A DNA stretch of 64,000 nucleotides, taken from assembly GCA_031772625.1 (NCBI GenBank), contig CM062818.1, positions 1,684,336,031-1,684,400,030 of the forward strand. Direction: 5' to 3'. Position numbers and translations under genes: made by a program. Below the pieces are notes generated by a model. It did not search any database and was not told the origin of the DNA. It saw only the letters and a list, made by a program, of their open reading frames with translations. Shown here piece after piece: positions 9,687-21,069 of this stretch. The stretch is from Pinus tabuliformis. Its lineage: Eukaryota > Streptophyta > Pinopsida > Pinales > Pinaceae. Within the stretch, counting starts at the first letter, position 1; every line of letters starts with the position of its first letter.

Positions 9687-11185
9687 CTATACATCTAGTT
9701 CCTGGTCAACCTGGACTCCTCTCAGTTCTTCTCTTTCTTCTAAGAGCTTCCTACTTCTGCAAATGCTTTTCTGATCCACCAACTATCTTGTTACATCCTT
9801 CTAGTTTTCATTCTCCTCAGAAACTGATCATAAAGGCCCTTTGTTTGAGTTATTTCCCTCACCAACATAGGTTGCCAAACTAAACAGAGCTTTATAAAGC
9901 TCTGTGCCTGTGTACAGGGAGCATTAGTCGCCCAACTAGCTCTCTATTTACATTGAAACAAAGCGTTAGTCTCCCATTTCCATGATTTACAGAAGAGTTT
10001 GTGGACCAAAAGGGGGGGAACTTGTCTCAGGGGCTAAAGTAAGATCTGCAACAGTATTATGTTAACAAATTTGGTGTCTTGAAAATTTATTTTTAAGAAA
10101 ATGTTTAGTTTTTCCCTCTTAAAATACATTTTTTCAAAGAAAGACTGATAAATTGTATTCATCCTTTTGTTGAAATATTTGTAAGATGCTTCATTTTGGT
10201 TTTTAGTAGTAGTTAGGAAATATTGGGAAAAGAATCTTTCAGTTAGGCAAGTGTTGAATGGCTTTAGACGCACAGATGAATCCATGAATATGTGAAAAGA
10301 TGAATGTGTAGAATAAGACTTGTTTGCATAAGAAATTGAAAAAAAAAATTAGAGCATTGTTCTGCATGATTTATTGAGTCAAAAGTCTCACCATATTCAT
10401 ACATCAACACCCGTATCGAAGTTAAATAATCAAGTACACTAAAATTTACATTAAAATCAATCAGTTACTCTTTTGAGCAAACCAACATTAGCTAGATTAG
10501 GACCTTGGGATAAGCATGTGAGTGAACTACCCAAGGTTGAAAACCAAAACTAGTGTCGTTAACGAGTGAAAAATCCTTCTGCACTCATATTACTAGGACC
10601 ACTCCACTAACAACGGAGCGAAATACGAGACAACATTAGACTGTAATTGAAGGTAGCCTGCCTTCTCTTACAAATCCTTTGGGCATTCTGTGTAATGGGG
10701 GTCCCTTCGAGGATTTCAGAACTCAGTCGGGGACTCAGGTTTCCTGCCCACACAGCATGTTGTCTATGACTATGTCCCCCCTGGTAATGTTTGTGATTTG
10801 AGGTATCACTAGTGGCCAAAAATTCTAGGTACTTACACAAGGTGACTGGGACAGGCTGTCCTGGTACCTAAAATGGAGGGATCTACTTTGTCTTCAGTTT
10901 TTGTGAGGGTGCTCGTCTTCACGAGAGGACTTTGCCCCTCAATTTTAGGTTCTGGCGAAGCTCTAAAGTAACCATAACCATACATGTGGCCATCCTCCTC
11001 TGTTATTCATTGAGAGACTGGGTTTCATCTCCAGTAATCGGTGCTTATTAGACGAAGTACTTTCCCTCCATTTGTTGATTGATATATTTAGTGTATTTCT
11101 TATTTTTAGGTACCTGAGTTCTATCATTTTTGAGACTTTAAAGAATTTCACATTAAAATCTATTTGATAAAACTTAATAGTCATC
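9687..11185 (+). other. Non-coding leader of element 3
   Basis: About 1.5 kb between primer site and gag start with only short meaningless frames. Apart from the palindrome at 9884-9905 I see no recognisable signal. Confidence 0.5.
9884..9905. promoter_or_regulatory. Perfect 22-bp palindrome in the element 3 leader
   Basis: The half-site ACAGAGCTTTA (9884-9894) is followed by its exact reverse complement (9895-9905). Two bases later comes a near-palindrome, CCTGTGTACAGG (9908-9919). The position, about 200 nt after the primer site, matches where retroviral RNA dimerisation palindromes lie. The role is inference. Confidence 0.65.
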
Positions 11186-12850
11186 ATGGCTACAGACGGC
11201 CCTCTTCATCACTCCAGATAATTGTTAGGACTTCCTCTAATCATTGTGGAAGATCCATCGAGTTCCACTGACTCGGATTCCTCATCTTCGAAGAATCAGT
11301 CTCCTAAATCTCACAAGGGATCCGTGTGGATGACCAACGTTTCTAGTTTGCCAGAGGATTTCCTCACAAAAGGATTTGTTCTGCTCTTTAACACTCCGCT
11401 CACAAATCCATTGAATCCTATCGTGGTTCCCGTGGTACCTGTAATTCCTTCATTAGTAGGTGGAACTTTCCCATCTATCCAGTCGATGATACAAGGGTTG
11501 TGGAATTTTAGAGACACCGTTGGTCCTCTACCACTTCCCCAATCAATGGTCATCACAACACCAATAATGTTGAATCCTGCTATCCAGTTTGTCCCAGGTA
11601 TAGCAACTCACATAACACCCTCTATAAGTGGAACCCAGTAGATGCTAGGTTCCACTCCTATGGTGCCACAATGTATACCTTCGACTAGTGCCACATATAG
11701 TGCTCCATATAACACTCAATGCGGAACTATGGGTGTGGTTCCAGTTTACCAACAATAAGGTCGACTGCCAATGTACAATTCCAACCCCTAGATTCAGATA
11801 TTTGGGGGGGTTTCCCAATATGCACATGCCAGTGGGGAACGTCACAGTTCCCCCTCCATTCTCAGGCATGCATGGACAGTCGCTGATTGACATGACTATT
11901 CCCTTTGTCAATCAAAGCCATATGGTTAGTTCTGTGTTGGTTAGGAATCCAAAAGGGATTCCCAACCAATCCATGGGGGCACCCTACTCACTAACTCAAA
12001 TGATTCAAGGGGGCACCACTTATACTGGGTGCAATTTCATACCCCAGTATCAAAATCCTCATGAAAATCCACTCTATAACACCGTACCGCAAAGTAACTG
12101 CTACACCACTAAACCCATGTACACTATGGGGAACCAAACGATGGGAGGAGCACAGAGCTCCTCAGGTCATCTGTGATCATCATGGTCCGAGATAGGAGCA
12201 CCTAACTCTCTGCCTTTTTTTGGCAGTGTTGGATATTACCGACTTAAATAAATTGACAAATGACCCCATCTACCACAACTTACAATGGCCGTCAATCCCG
12301 CATAAAATAGCGATGGACATTCCAAACTTCGATGGAAAGCAAGGGGAGGATCCGAGCATCCATATCACCACCTACAATATCTAGTGTGTTTCAAGCTCTA
12401 TGGTGGATGATAGCGTCCATTTACATCTTTTTCCCTGCACCCCCACTGGCAATGCTGCAAAATGGTACATTGAGTTACCACGCATTTTAGTAAATACGTT
12501 TGACACTTTAGCAATGGATTTCCTAAAACACTTTCAGTTACCTATCTGCTATGAGACAGGGATATAGTCCTTAATTCATTTCGTTAGGATATCGATACCC
12601 ACATCTCTAATCATATTCATGAATGGAGACGTAGGCTAAGGTTGGTCAAAGCTCCCCTCCCTGATTTTCTCTTAACGGACTAGTTTTGTAAGTCCTTACT
12701 CCCACAAATCACTAGAGATGTCTCTCTAGGTGGTGTAGTCATAGAAGACCAAACCATACGTCGTGCCTAACACTTAGATTTGATTTATTCATAGTCTAGC
12801 ACTCTTTATGACATTATCCCCAATGCTCCTGGTAACCCCAATGCTCCCAC
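11186..12850 (+). pseudogene. Element 3 gag: N-terminal region and capsid, frameshifted
   Basis: The frame opens at ATG 11186 and is stopped by TAA at 11219 and TAG at 11639. It continues in a second frame at 11688-12176 as a Pro/Gly/Met-rich linker. A third frame from about 12313 carries the capsid: IPNFDGKQGEDPSIHI, AAKWYIELP, then FLKHFQLPICYETG. This is the pattern of the plant retrotransposon gag (capsid) domain. A TAG is seen near 12382, more stops follow, and an RRR-like stretch near 12630 is degraded. It would form the virus-like particle shell. Clearly non-functional. Confidence 0.8.
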
Positions 12851-12866
12851 CACTCAGCCCCCCAGA

Positions 12867-14534
12867 GTGCACACCGATGGTATTATCGGCGCAACCTATA
12901 GGGTCATTATAAAACAACTCAATGGTTCCATTGCCAAGCTAGTAGTGGACCCCTCTACCAAAGTGACTGCTCTTCCTACCATTGCGATAAACTCTGTGCA
13001 GTCTACACAAAAATCTGGTGGCAAGAACAAGAAGAATAAGAACAAGACTACTCCTTCTGAAGAGCAGTCATCCAAGCAGCCCAACCCAAAACAGAAGGTT
13101 GTTGTGCCTACTGATGAGGAAAAGGATAAAGGCACCAGATATCCATGCAAAATCTATCTTGAAGACCACATAACCTAGCGTTGTCCGCATCTTGAAGAAT
13201 GCATAGATTACCTTGCCAAAAGAGATTCTGGTAAGGCACCTGCTGTCCTTAGAAATCCTTTTCGTACTTAACAACAGAAAAATCTCGTTGCCAACCAACC
13301 ACAACCCACGCCAGGGGGTAGCAATGGTTCGCAACATCCTTCAGCTGGTGAAGGAAGTTCTACCGTTTACACATTTGAAATGGTAGAACTCGCCACAAGA
13401 GCCAAATCTTGTGGAGCTCCTATTGCTTCGGCAGTAGAACCATCCTCAGGTCAAAACCCATCACCGCCCAAGGATCTGCATATCGAAAGGCTGGTTGAGG
13501 ACATTGTAATTCGACCCCCCAAGGGGGCACTTCAACGCACAACGCACAATACATCTGCACATGACACCCAATGCTACAATATCATAGAGGATTTGGCACA
13601 AGTGCCATCAGCTATGTTGGTGCTCGAAGTATTACAAAAATGCCCCAGCTAAAGGGAAGCTTTTCTTTCGGCTATCAGAGGTATTGACCCTACAGATTCC
13701 ATGCTTGCTATTTTCAACATGGATAAGTGTAAACCTCCCCTTTCCCACCAACTTGCATTTCAAGTGCATATCACTTCGAAAGGTAAAGGTATACATTGAA
13801 TTGTCATCGACAAAGGTGCTTCAACCTATGTCATGTCGGCTTCATGTTGGCTTGCCCTGGGTTCCCCAACCCTATCCCCACTGTCGAACTCCCTTAAAGC
13901 TTTTGACGACCACACCTTTGTCCCAAAAGGATACCTATCCAGTTTTCCCATCACTTTGGCCAGGAAAATAGTAATGGTGGACGTAGAAGTTGTGGACAAG
14001 AAACTCGACCATAATCTGTTGCTGGGTCACAGTTGGACATATGCCATGATGTTTGTTGTATCTACTGTCTTTCATATCATCCTATTTCCATTGGATGGAA
14101 AGGTCATTACAGTGGATCAGTTGTCTTTCTGCACCCCCGATTATTCACCATTACCAAGTGGCTCTGTACCCCTAGTAGGAGGTGGAACTGACTGCTATGT
14201 CAGTTTAGGTACCGGTCTGTTGAAGGCTTCCTCCCTGATGGGTTGTTTTCCTCTTCAGCCACTGCAGGTTTCACAATCAGTCAACATGCTTTCATCAATT
14301 CCTCATGAACTAACCAATCCCTGGATCCTAATGGCTCCTTCAGACCTTGACACATTCAGAGACCAGATGCCACTGTCACTAGCTGAATCAGCCTACCAAG
14401 GCATTCAATCCACATCCACATCTCCAATCAAGTTGGATGTCACTGATGGTACCACCGCCCTTCCCATAACCACTCCTCCTTTAGATCCATTCAATCGACT
14501 CATACCTAGGACGAATCCGTTCAAGAAATTATGA
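12867..14534 (+). pseudogene. Element 3 gag end and aspartic protease
   Basis: One frame runs through stops at 13176, about 13269, 13650 and 13809. The N-terminal part is Lys-rich (KNKKNKNKT) with a damaged zinc-finger-like stretch (RYPCKIYLEDHIT, then CPHLEEC). The protease follows: IVIDKGASTYVMS near 13810-13850, where the usual active-site triad after Asp is altered to D-K-G-A-S, then LDHNLLLGHSW near 14010. Retroviral-type proteases cut gag-pol. The stop just before the active site and the changed residue argue against activity. Element 6 has a parallel protease (DEGAP) at about 60310. Confidence 0.75.
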
Positions 14535-15283
14535 GTTTTCGAGACCAACATTGGGAGGATTGGCACCATCGTGTCATGATATCTGATTCGGACATGATGC
14601 CTCTTGAAATCCTATCCTCTGACTTACCAGAAATTGTTTCCTCACCATATGCGATCATCCAAACTTTGGATGCAGAAGGAAACATGGGCGACACTTCCAG
14701 GTCATTGCCCATAGATATTTCGGTCACAACAAGCATTGTGGAAAACACCCAGATGTGAGCAGATTGCAGTCTTGAGGAAATTGCAAGCTCCACCTGCCTA
14801 AATGAGGAATTCCATGATGACTTTGTTTGGTCTCATGAGGAAATGCCTGACTTTAATACGTCATTTTTCATGCATGAGATTCAACTCTACAACGAGGAAA
14901 AATGAAATGGGTGGCCAATCCCTTCCCTAGAAATAGTCGTTGAACCCATGCCCGACCCTACTGCCGAAGAAGAATGCCTACTATACCTTAAACAACTGGA
15001 TAAAACCTGTGAAGATGCCAATTTGGCACTCGCAGCTCACAAGGAGTGGGTACAAACCAAATTTGCGAAAGAGGTTAGGTTTTGTTCTTTCCAAGTGGGC
15101 GAATTCGTGTCACTCTATCATCCAAAAGATAACCTCTCAACGAAAGTCCTCCCCACGAGGGCATATGAACTGTAGGACTGGGATGGAATCCCACTCAAGG
15201 AGACCAAATATGGGCTCTATCTAAAAAAGTATTGTACCCAGTATTGCACTGGGCATGTGCTTTGTAATTTTATGTATTCATAA
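14531..15283 (+). pseudogene. Post-protease region joined directly to the integrase tail (RT-integrase core deleted)
   Basis: Up to about 14905 the reading (EEMPDFNTSFFMHEIQLYNEEK) resembles the segment just before RT in plant gypsy elements. Immediately after, it reads IPSLEIVVEPMPDPTAEEE, then LAAHKEWVQTKFAKEV and FQVGEFVSLY, and ends AYEL, stop, DWDGIPLK, GLYLKKY. That is the integrase C-terminal tail. RT, standard RNase H and the integrase catalytic core are missing between these points, so a deletion of roughly the whole pol core is inferred at about 14905. A TAG at 15173 breaks the tail. Confidence 0.7.
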
Positions 15284-15318
15284 GTTTTGCTTACCCTTTT
15301 TGATGGGATTGGATTGTT

Positions 15319-15795
15319 TTGTTATTTAGTGGAGTACTTGTCTCACGCATTCTTCTCGCAATGAAGATTTTGTCGTTGCCCTTAGCATACATAGGATACA
15401 TGGATGGGGCCAGTTGTCACACACGACACATTGCATTAGCTGCTTGGGTCATCTATACACCTGAGTCGGAACTATTTTTCTTTGGGAGGATCTTTCTTGG
15501 TACCACCACCAACAATATTGCCAAGTAAATGTCCATCGTTCTGCTTCTCACAGAAGCATCATCAAGGGGCATCTCCAATCTGGTGGTCAGGTTAGACTCC
15601 CAGCTAGTCGTTATGCAATTGAAAAAGCATTATCACATTCGTAATCCAGCCTTGTTACATAACTATCTAAGGGTGCGACTCTTGGAACACAGATTTGAAA
15701 TAATCACATATGAGAATGTTCCTCGAGAATTAAATACAGTCGCTAATTCGTTAGCTAACTATGTATTGGTTTGGCATTTGTCTCATTATTTATAG
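15319..15795 (+). pseudogene. Second RNase H (RVT_3/archaeal-type) downstream of integrase
   Basis: The RNase H fold is recognisable: YMDGAS (first catalytic Asp), LLLTEASSRGI (Glu), VRLDSQLVV (Asp), then NVPRELNTVANSLAN, where the usual final Asp is Asn. It is broken once, by TAA 15526-15528 in the TNNIAK motif, where a Tyr codon is normally found. This class is known as the additional RNase H of Tat-lineage gypsy elements. Here it lies after the integrase tail, as a separate segment. It degrades RNA in RNA:DNA hybrids during reverse transcription. The copy is inactive because of the stop and the lost Asp. Confidence 0.8.
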
Positions 15796-16349
15796 CAACA
15801 TGCATGAGAAGTAAAACATTTACTAAAGTTAAAAATTTGTTACAAAAAACATTTAAAAACACATTTACACCACCAAAATACCAAATATATATATATCAAA
15901 ATCCCGTTTTTAACATCAAAATATTTCAAAACATGGATGATTTAAGTACAAAATGGCTCAAAGCCTAATTACAAGCACTCATATGTCTACGTCAAAACAC
16001 CTGCTAAAAAAATCCTATTGCTCTAAAAAGGCTAAAACAGCTCTAGCTACCCTCCGAAGAGGAACCAAAAACTGCTCAGGTACACCAACAGTGTGCCACT
16101 ACATATGAGCAGGCATTTCCCTCTAGGAAGGGCTGGGACACCCATAGTTAAACCCTATAGGTTCCTCAGAACCTCGCGGAGACTGTCGACATCTCCCCCT
16201 CCAACAAATAGTTGGTCGCCTTGTCGCACATAGTGAGGTTCGCCTACAGGTCATAGTGGCTCCACATCTGTGTTAAGCATAAAAATTTCATGTCAGTTCT
16301 CATTTCACCATTAAAAACATTACATATACATTCAAAAGCACAAAAATAC
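15796..16349 (+). other. Spacer between RNase H and antisense ORF
   Basis: No ORF or domain recognised. It is AT-rich near 15830-15960. Confidence 0.4.
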
Positions 16350-17113
16350 TTAAGTACTATCAAAATTATTCTCACCTTGAGGACCCCAGTTGGTCTTGGG
16401 CGGTAGCATCAAGTCTGGATCACCGGTAAAGTCCATGCCTTCATAGGCATAGTCATCAACAATCACAATCCGGCTATGGAGCCACTGGAAGAAGTCTTCG
16501 TAAAAGTGTTGGAGTGGTCCTCCTCCTGTGCGAAGATCGAGTGATGACCAGCGACCCTGCCTTGGCTCCCTCGGATCAAAGGGACCTACGCTCATCTGTG
16601 GGTGCATGAAACGTACCCTCTCAAGGAAATATGAGACTATGATGGTGCCATACCCAAAACTGTGCTAGGTACGGGTCTTGCATGCTGCCAATTCTGCCTT
16701 CAACTGGCAAAGCACTGCTTCACACCAGTTGAACATCTATCGCTGGACACAGTTAATCATAAGAAACAATTGGGCCTTTGTCACTACATTGGGACTTTTT
16801 AACCCTGCCAACTGCACAGTCAACCATAAAACTACCCTCATAGACCGAGATCGAATCCTCTCTATCGAGACTCTATTGCTGACTAGTCCACTCTCAGGGA
16901 TGCAGTGGATCTGTACTAGCTCTGAAGTAGATCGTCGATCTAACTTGCCACCGGTGAGTCTTGCTTGTGCCCCACAACACAACAAACCAGTCAAAAAGTA
17001 AATGTCATCCTGGTTAATCGCCAACACCTTATCTCCAATACTGAACAGTTGCTCATGTTCATCCCAATGCTATATGATCCATCTTAGTAAATCCTCCTAT
17101 CCTTTCATCAGCT
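16350..17113 (-). pseudogene. Antisense extra ORF of element 3, C-terminal part
   Basis: On the minus strand a single frame runs from 17027 to 16350 through a few stops, and extends upstream to the element 2 insertion point at 17113. Recognisable stretches are NQDDIYFLTGL, then FMHPQMSVGPFDPREPRQGRW and IVDDYAYEGMDFTGDPDL. I know no enzymatic function for it. Antisense additional ORFs have been described in Tat-lineage elements such as Grande and Retand; membership here is inference from position and orientation. It continues at 26669-26816 beyond element 2. Confidence 0.6.
17109..17113. other. Target-site duplication, left (CAGCT)
   Basis: CAGCT immediately before element 2; its partner is CAACT at 26669-26673 (4 of 5 identical). 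This supports the element boundaries. Confidence 0.65.
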
Positions 17114-19082
17114 CGATGAGCCCCAAAAATGGAGAATTATTTGGGCTCATTCAACCTCCTAATTTGACTTAATCCACCATTCTCATTATTTTATTGCATG
17201 TTTTTTATTATATTTATGTTAATAGAGTGAATTTGGTTAGTCATTATGCCAACAAGTCTAATGGGTGCTTTGTGTAGCCTTTTTGGTCAACTTGGAGACA
17301 AAATTGAAGGTCTTAATGAGCACTTGGCAGCCAAATTCGTGGGAGAACAAGCTAGAGGATTTGTAGGAAGGTGTCCCCTTCATTTATGGGCCCTTACCTT
17401 GAATTCTCCACCATCAGCTCGGAGTTCAAGGGCCACCGAATCAATCGGCACAAGGGCATCCAAGCAAGCCAAGTAGGACTGCTGTTAACTCCAAGTTTTG
17501 GGCAGCCGAGTCCCTAAATTTTAGGAGGACTGTTGGGTCCTCAAATTGTATAAATAAGAAGGCTTAGGGCCTCATTTGGGTTAGCCAGTGGATGTTAGCT
17601 AGTTAGCCAGTAGATAGTAGCTAGTAGTTAGTCATTTCATAGCCTTGTTGCAGTCATTTTGTAATTCGATTTGTATGCAATAGATTAGCTTTGCTTTCAG
17701 CTCATTCTCAAGCTCTCCTTGTGGACATTTTTGATGTAACTCTTCATTCTTGATTAATAAAGATGAATTCAGCTTTGCACCAGCTCTAAATCTCTCTTGG
17801 GAGGCTGTAGCTCTTGGGGTTGGGCCCATCTCAAGTGCCCAGTACCTCCCCTGTTTATCTTTATGTGTGTTTGTTGCGTTCTTAAAATAAAATCTGCTCT
17901 TTAGATCTTGCTTTGTTATTTTGGTTGTTTTTGTTGGTTAAAGTAGCTTTTTATGTCTGGGAATCGATTGGTAGGAGTTTGTCATGCATTTAGATCTTTC
18001 GGAATGTTCTTGCTCACGTGATGTACATGGTTCTCTTTCCAAACGAGGCTGCTGTTTATTCATTTCATTGATAGTTAGATTAAGTTAGCTAGGACTTAGT
18101 TTGTTTGCAAGAATTCATTGATTCGGTTGAATGTGCATTGTGCAGGGCATCTCTATCACTCACTCACATGGTCAATCTTCATCAGAGCCATCTGATTCAT
18201 TCCATATCTAGGCTTCTCGCTTCACACCCATCCTCTTGCCCACGTAACCCTACCTTCTTCTCCATTGTTGTCTCAACTACCTTAAAGCCAAATCATCCTT
18301 CCACATATCATCTCACCACTCCATCCATCAGTTCCTGGGTCACTTCAGACCCCCATCCTACCTCCATAACTATCCATGCATCTTCCATCAATCACCCATC
18401 CTCAAAAATCCCATTTCGAAACATCTTGTAGAAGAACTTCAGAACTTCCTGTAGAAACCCCTGCAGACTTCCTGTAGAAGTTCATAAAAACGGTTGCATG
18501 GCATCCAGACTTTGTGAAACTCTCAGAAAGAATGTTAGGGATCCCTTAGACCCTCTTTGTACCATCCCAACCTTTCCCAAAGCATTTCATCACTTGATCC
18601 ATCCCTGCACAGTGGAAAACTAGTTAGAAGCACATGCATGATAATTTCAACAACTTAAGCAAAAATACAAAAAGATGTTTTCTTCAGATATTGATAACTT
18701 AGACACATGAATTTTACCTTCCTAGAAGTAATGGCATCTCTTTCAGTAGTTTGCATGCTCTCCTTTGCGTAAGTAGGACTAGCTGGTAGAATTAGGGTTT
18801 GCGTTTCTTTTTTGTCTTTCGGTTTCTTTTCGCAATTAGATTAGCTTCTTTCGAGTTAGCTTTCGTCCATCAATTAAAAATCTTCTTCTAAGAGCTCATA
18901 GAAGTTGGCTTAAGCTCCTAGCGGACTTGTGCCAGCTGACCAAGTGACAACTGCGGCAAGAGCTAGTACTTGTGCATACAGCACCGTCGCTTCCAAGTTT
19001 GTTACGAACTACCGGGTTGATAAAATTAAAGAAGGGAGTTCTAGGAGTTGTAGCATTATTGCTACAATACTGGGGCCCACCA
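17114..19082 (+). mobile_element. 5' LTR of element 2
   Basis: Begins CGATGAGCCCC (the 3' copy has TGATGAGCCCC, so the T is mutated) and ends GCCCACCA. The TATA box is TATAAATA at 17549-17556. Three antisense copies of the family motif (TTCCTGTAGAA-like) lie at 18425-18480. A 76-codon frame at 17246 is open in both LTRs but resembles nothing I know. Confidence 0.88.
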
Positions 19083-19088
19083 TCTTTT

Positions 19089-19106
19089 TGGCGCCGTTGC
19101 CGGGGA
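19089..19106 (+). other. Primer-binding site of element 2 (tRNA-Asp type)
   Basis: TGGCGCCGTTGCCGGGGA, 6 nt after the LTR end. This is the sequence generally assigned to a tRNA-Asp primer and typical of Athila-type gypsy elements. Confidence 0.88.
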
Positions 19107-19696
19107 AGCATCAGAGTATTGGTGATTGTCACTTTTCTTCTATTTTCCACTACAATCTTCTTCTAAGTAGTTTATTTCGTTTCCATTATGCAATTTCGTT
19201 TATGCAAAAGTAGATTAGCATTTCCCGCTTTCATAGATTAACATTTCAATTCCACAATTTCAATTCCGCAAGTGTAGATTAGCATTTCAATTCTGCAATT
19301 TCAATTCTGCAAGCGTAGATTAGCATTTCAATTCTGCAAGCGTAGACTAGCATTTCATTCCTGCAATTTCATTTGAGCAAAATAGATTAGTCCTTTCCTG
19401 CTTTCATTTCAATTCCGCATTTTCATTTTCGCAAGATAGTTAGTTGCAGTTCAATTTTTTCAGTTTTGCATGTAGAAGTAGAAAAAAGCAAAAATCAACC
19501 AAAAAGATTTCATTTCATGCCTTGTAGGCGTAGAGATAATTTAGAAAAATATTTGCACAACACCCCCCACTGCTTCACACAGCCAACCTTCTCTCTTCTT
19601 CTATGGCTGTGAATAAGAAGAACCCTTAGGTGGACATCAAGGCATATTTAAAGAACCTCTAGGGGAGAAGAAGAAGGAACCATTCCTCTAGAGCAA
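19107..19696 (+). repeat. Element 2 leader with reiterated TAGATTAGCATTTCAATTCTGCAA words
   Basis: TAGATTAGCA-like words start at about 19211, 19274, 19315 and 19342, each followed by ATTTCAATTC and TGCAA. The array contracts from 63 to 41 to 27 bp spacing. The remainder of the leader is non-coding. Confidence 0.65.
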
Positions 19697-20068
19697 ATGG
19701 CTACAAGCAGACATGTTGGGAGCAGTCCCTTATCCAAAGATGAATTTGAAAATCAGATCGAAGGTTTCAAGAGTGATATGAGGCAGTTTCTTGCCATGCA
19801 ACTGGATACCTTGCGGATCCAAAAGAAGCAAGAAGAAGCCAAGAGGGCTTTGGTCATCTTTTGTCCCAGGTGCACTAGAAAGCATCCTAGGAACGAATGT
19901 CCAATGCACTCCCTAGAAGTGTGTTTCATCTGTGAAGAATACCATCCTATAGATCAGTGCCCTTCCTTACCCAGAATCAAAGCTGCATATCAGAGAGCCA
20001 AAGGAGTCACTAAATCACTCTATTATATGAACCAAAGGAGGCCGCATGGACCTATACCTTACCAGTAG
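19697..20068 (+). CDS. Gag nucleocapsid ORF of element 2, two zinc knuckles
   Basis: A 123-codon ORF from ATG 19697. A short helical N-terminus (DEFENQIEGFKSDMRQF) is followed by two knuckles, CPRCTRKHPRNEC (about residues 56-68) and CFICEEYHPIDQC (about residues 76-88). Both have spacing CX2CX3HX4C, one residue shorter than the common CX2CX4HX4C. No capsid domain is present, so the protein could bind RNA but not form a shell alone; trans-packaging by a relative is inferred. It stops at TAG 20066-20068. The downstream proline-rich frame is probably its former continuation after a frameshift. Confidence 0.8.
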   Translation: MATSRHVGSSPLSKDEFENQIEGFKSDMRQFLAMQLDTLRIQKKQEEAKRALVIFCPRCTRKHPRNECPMHSLEVCFICEEYHPIDQCPSLPRIKAAYQRAKGVTKSLYYMNQRRPHGPIPYQ

Positions 20069-20118
20069 GAACTGCAAGGGACACTCGAGACCTATTATGA
20101 CCTTATCAAGCCACTTTC

Positions 20119-21003
20119 ATGCCTTCTTGGGGTCCCCCTGCTCATCCTTCCTGGTCTACACCTCCTCCTTGGTCATATTCTCCTTGTTCCTTCACAGATC
20201 CATATTATGCCCAACCCGCTGCTCATTCATTTCACTCTTATGCTCAGCCACAGCCTCAGTGGAATGCACATTATCAGGAGTGGAGGCCCCAGTACAGCTC
20301 TCATCCCACTCATTTTCCTCCACCACCTGCTCATCCACAACCATCGCCTCCTCCTCCACCAAGGCAACCCCAATTGCCTACCCAACCATAGTGCCATCCA
20401 TCTCCATCTCAATTTCACACCTCCACTCAACTACCCGTACCATTTCCAAAGCCATACAATGGAGTAGCTCAACCCAATTGCAAAGCTGAGGCACAACATG
20501 TGCAAATGACTCCTCTTGAGCTCAATGATGTTCACCAAAGCTCAGGAAGAGTGTTGCAAAACAAAGATTCTATTGAAGGACCAAAGGAAAAAGAAGATTC
20601 CAAAGAGGAGATCAAAGAACCATGGGCTGCACTTGATGAAGAGAAGAGATCTAAATCAGAGATCGAGAGAGTTCCCTCATGGTTATCATCAAATCCTCCA
20701 TGTACTCAAGAGAAAGATCAACAAAAAGAGGAAGATCAGAAGGTCATGATAGAAGGGGACATGAAGAATGATCCAGATCAACAAGAGAACCAAGGATATC
20801 AAAGCTATATTGAGATATGGTTTCAGAAGGTCACTAAGTTGCAACAGTACTTTCTTCCTCAGCTTTGTTTGATCCCTTCAACGCCAAATCATTTGGTCTC
20901 TGAGATCTGGATACTTGTCCAAGCATGCATTTCGAGCCTTCACATCATTTTTTCTCTAATATCGATGTGCACATGGCTCCATTGGAAGTATTCTTATACT
21001 TGA
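20119..21003 (+). pseudogene. Proline-rich/acidic continuation of element 2 gag
   Basis: One frame broken once by TAG 20389-20391. The first ~90 residues are rich in Pro, Tyr and Gln (PPPPAHPQPSPPPPP). The rest is charged (GPKEKEDSKEEIKE, ALDEEKRSKSEIE). There is no enzymatic motif, so it is not protease or RT. Its frame differs from 19697-20068. The stop at 21001-21003 is followed directly by the purine tract and hairpin cluster. Confidence 0.55.
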
Positions 21004-21036
21004 AAATGATTTTGTTTTTCAAGTAGGGTAGGGTAG

Positions 21037-21068
21037 AAAAAAAAGAAAGAAAAAAAAGAGAAAAATAA
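21037..21068 (+). other. Purine tract after the element 2 ORF stop
   Basis: A/G run with scattered T, directly before hairpin 1. It is the positional equivalent of 4518-4547 in element 1. A second A-rich tract (21263-21300) follows hairpin 4. Confidence 0.6.
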
Positions 21069-21069
21069 A

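Noticed and set aside
17246..17476. 76-codon frame inside the element 2 LTR, also open at 24813
   Set aside because: Open in both LTRs mainly because the LTRs are nearly identical; no recognisable feature.
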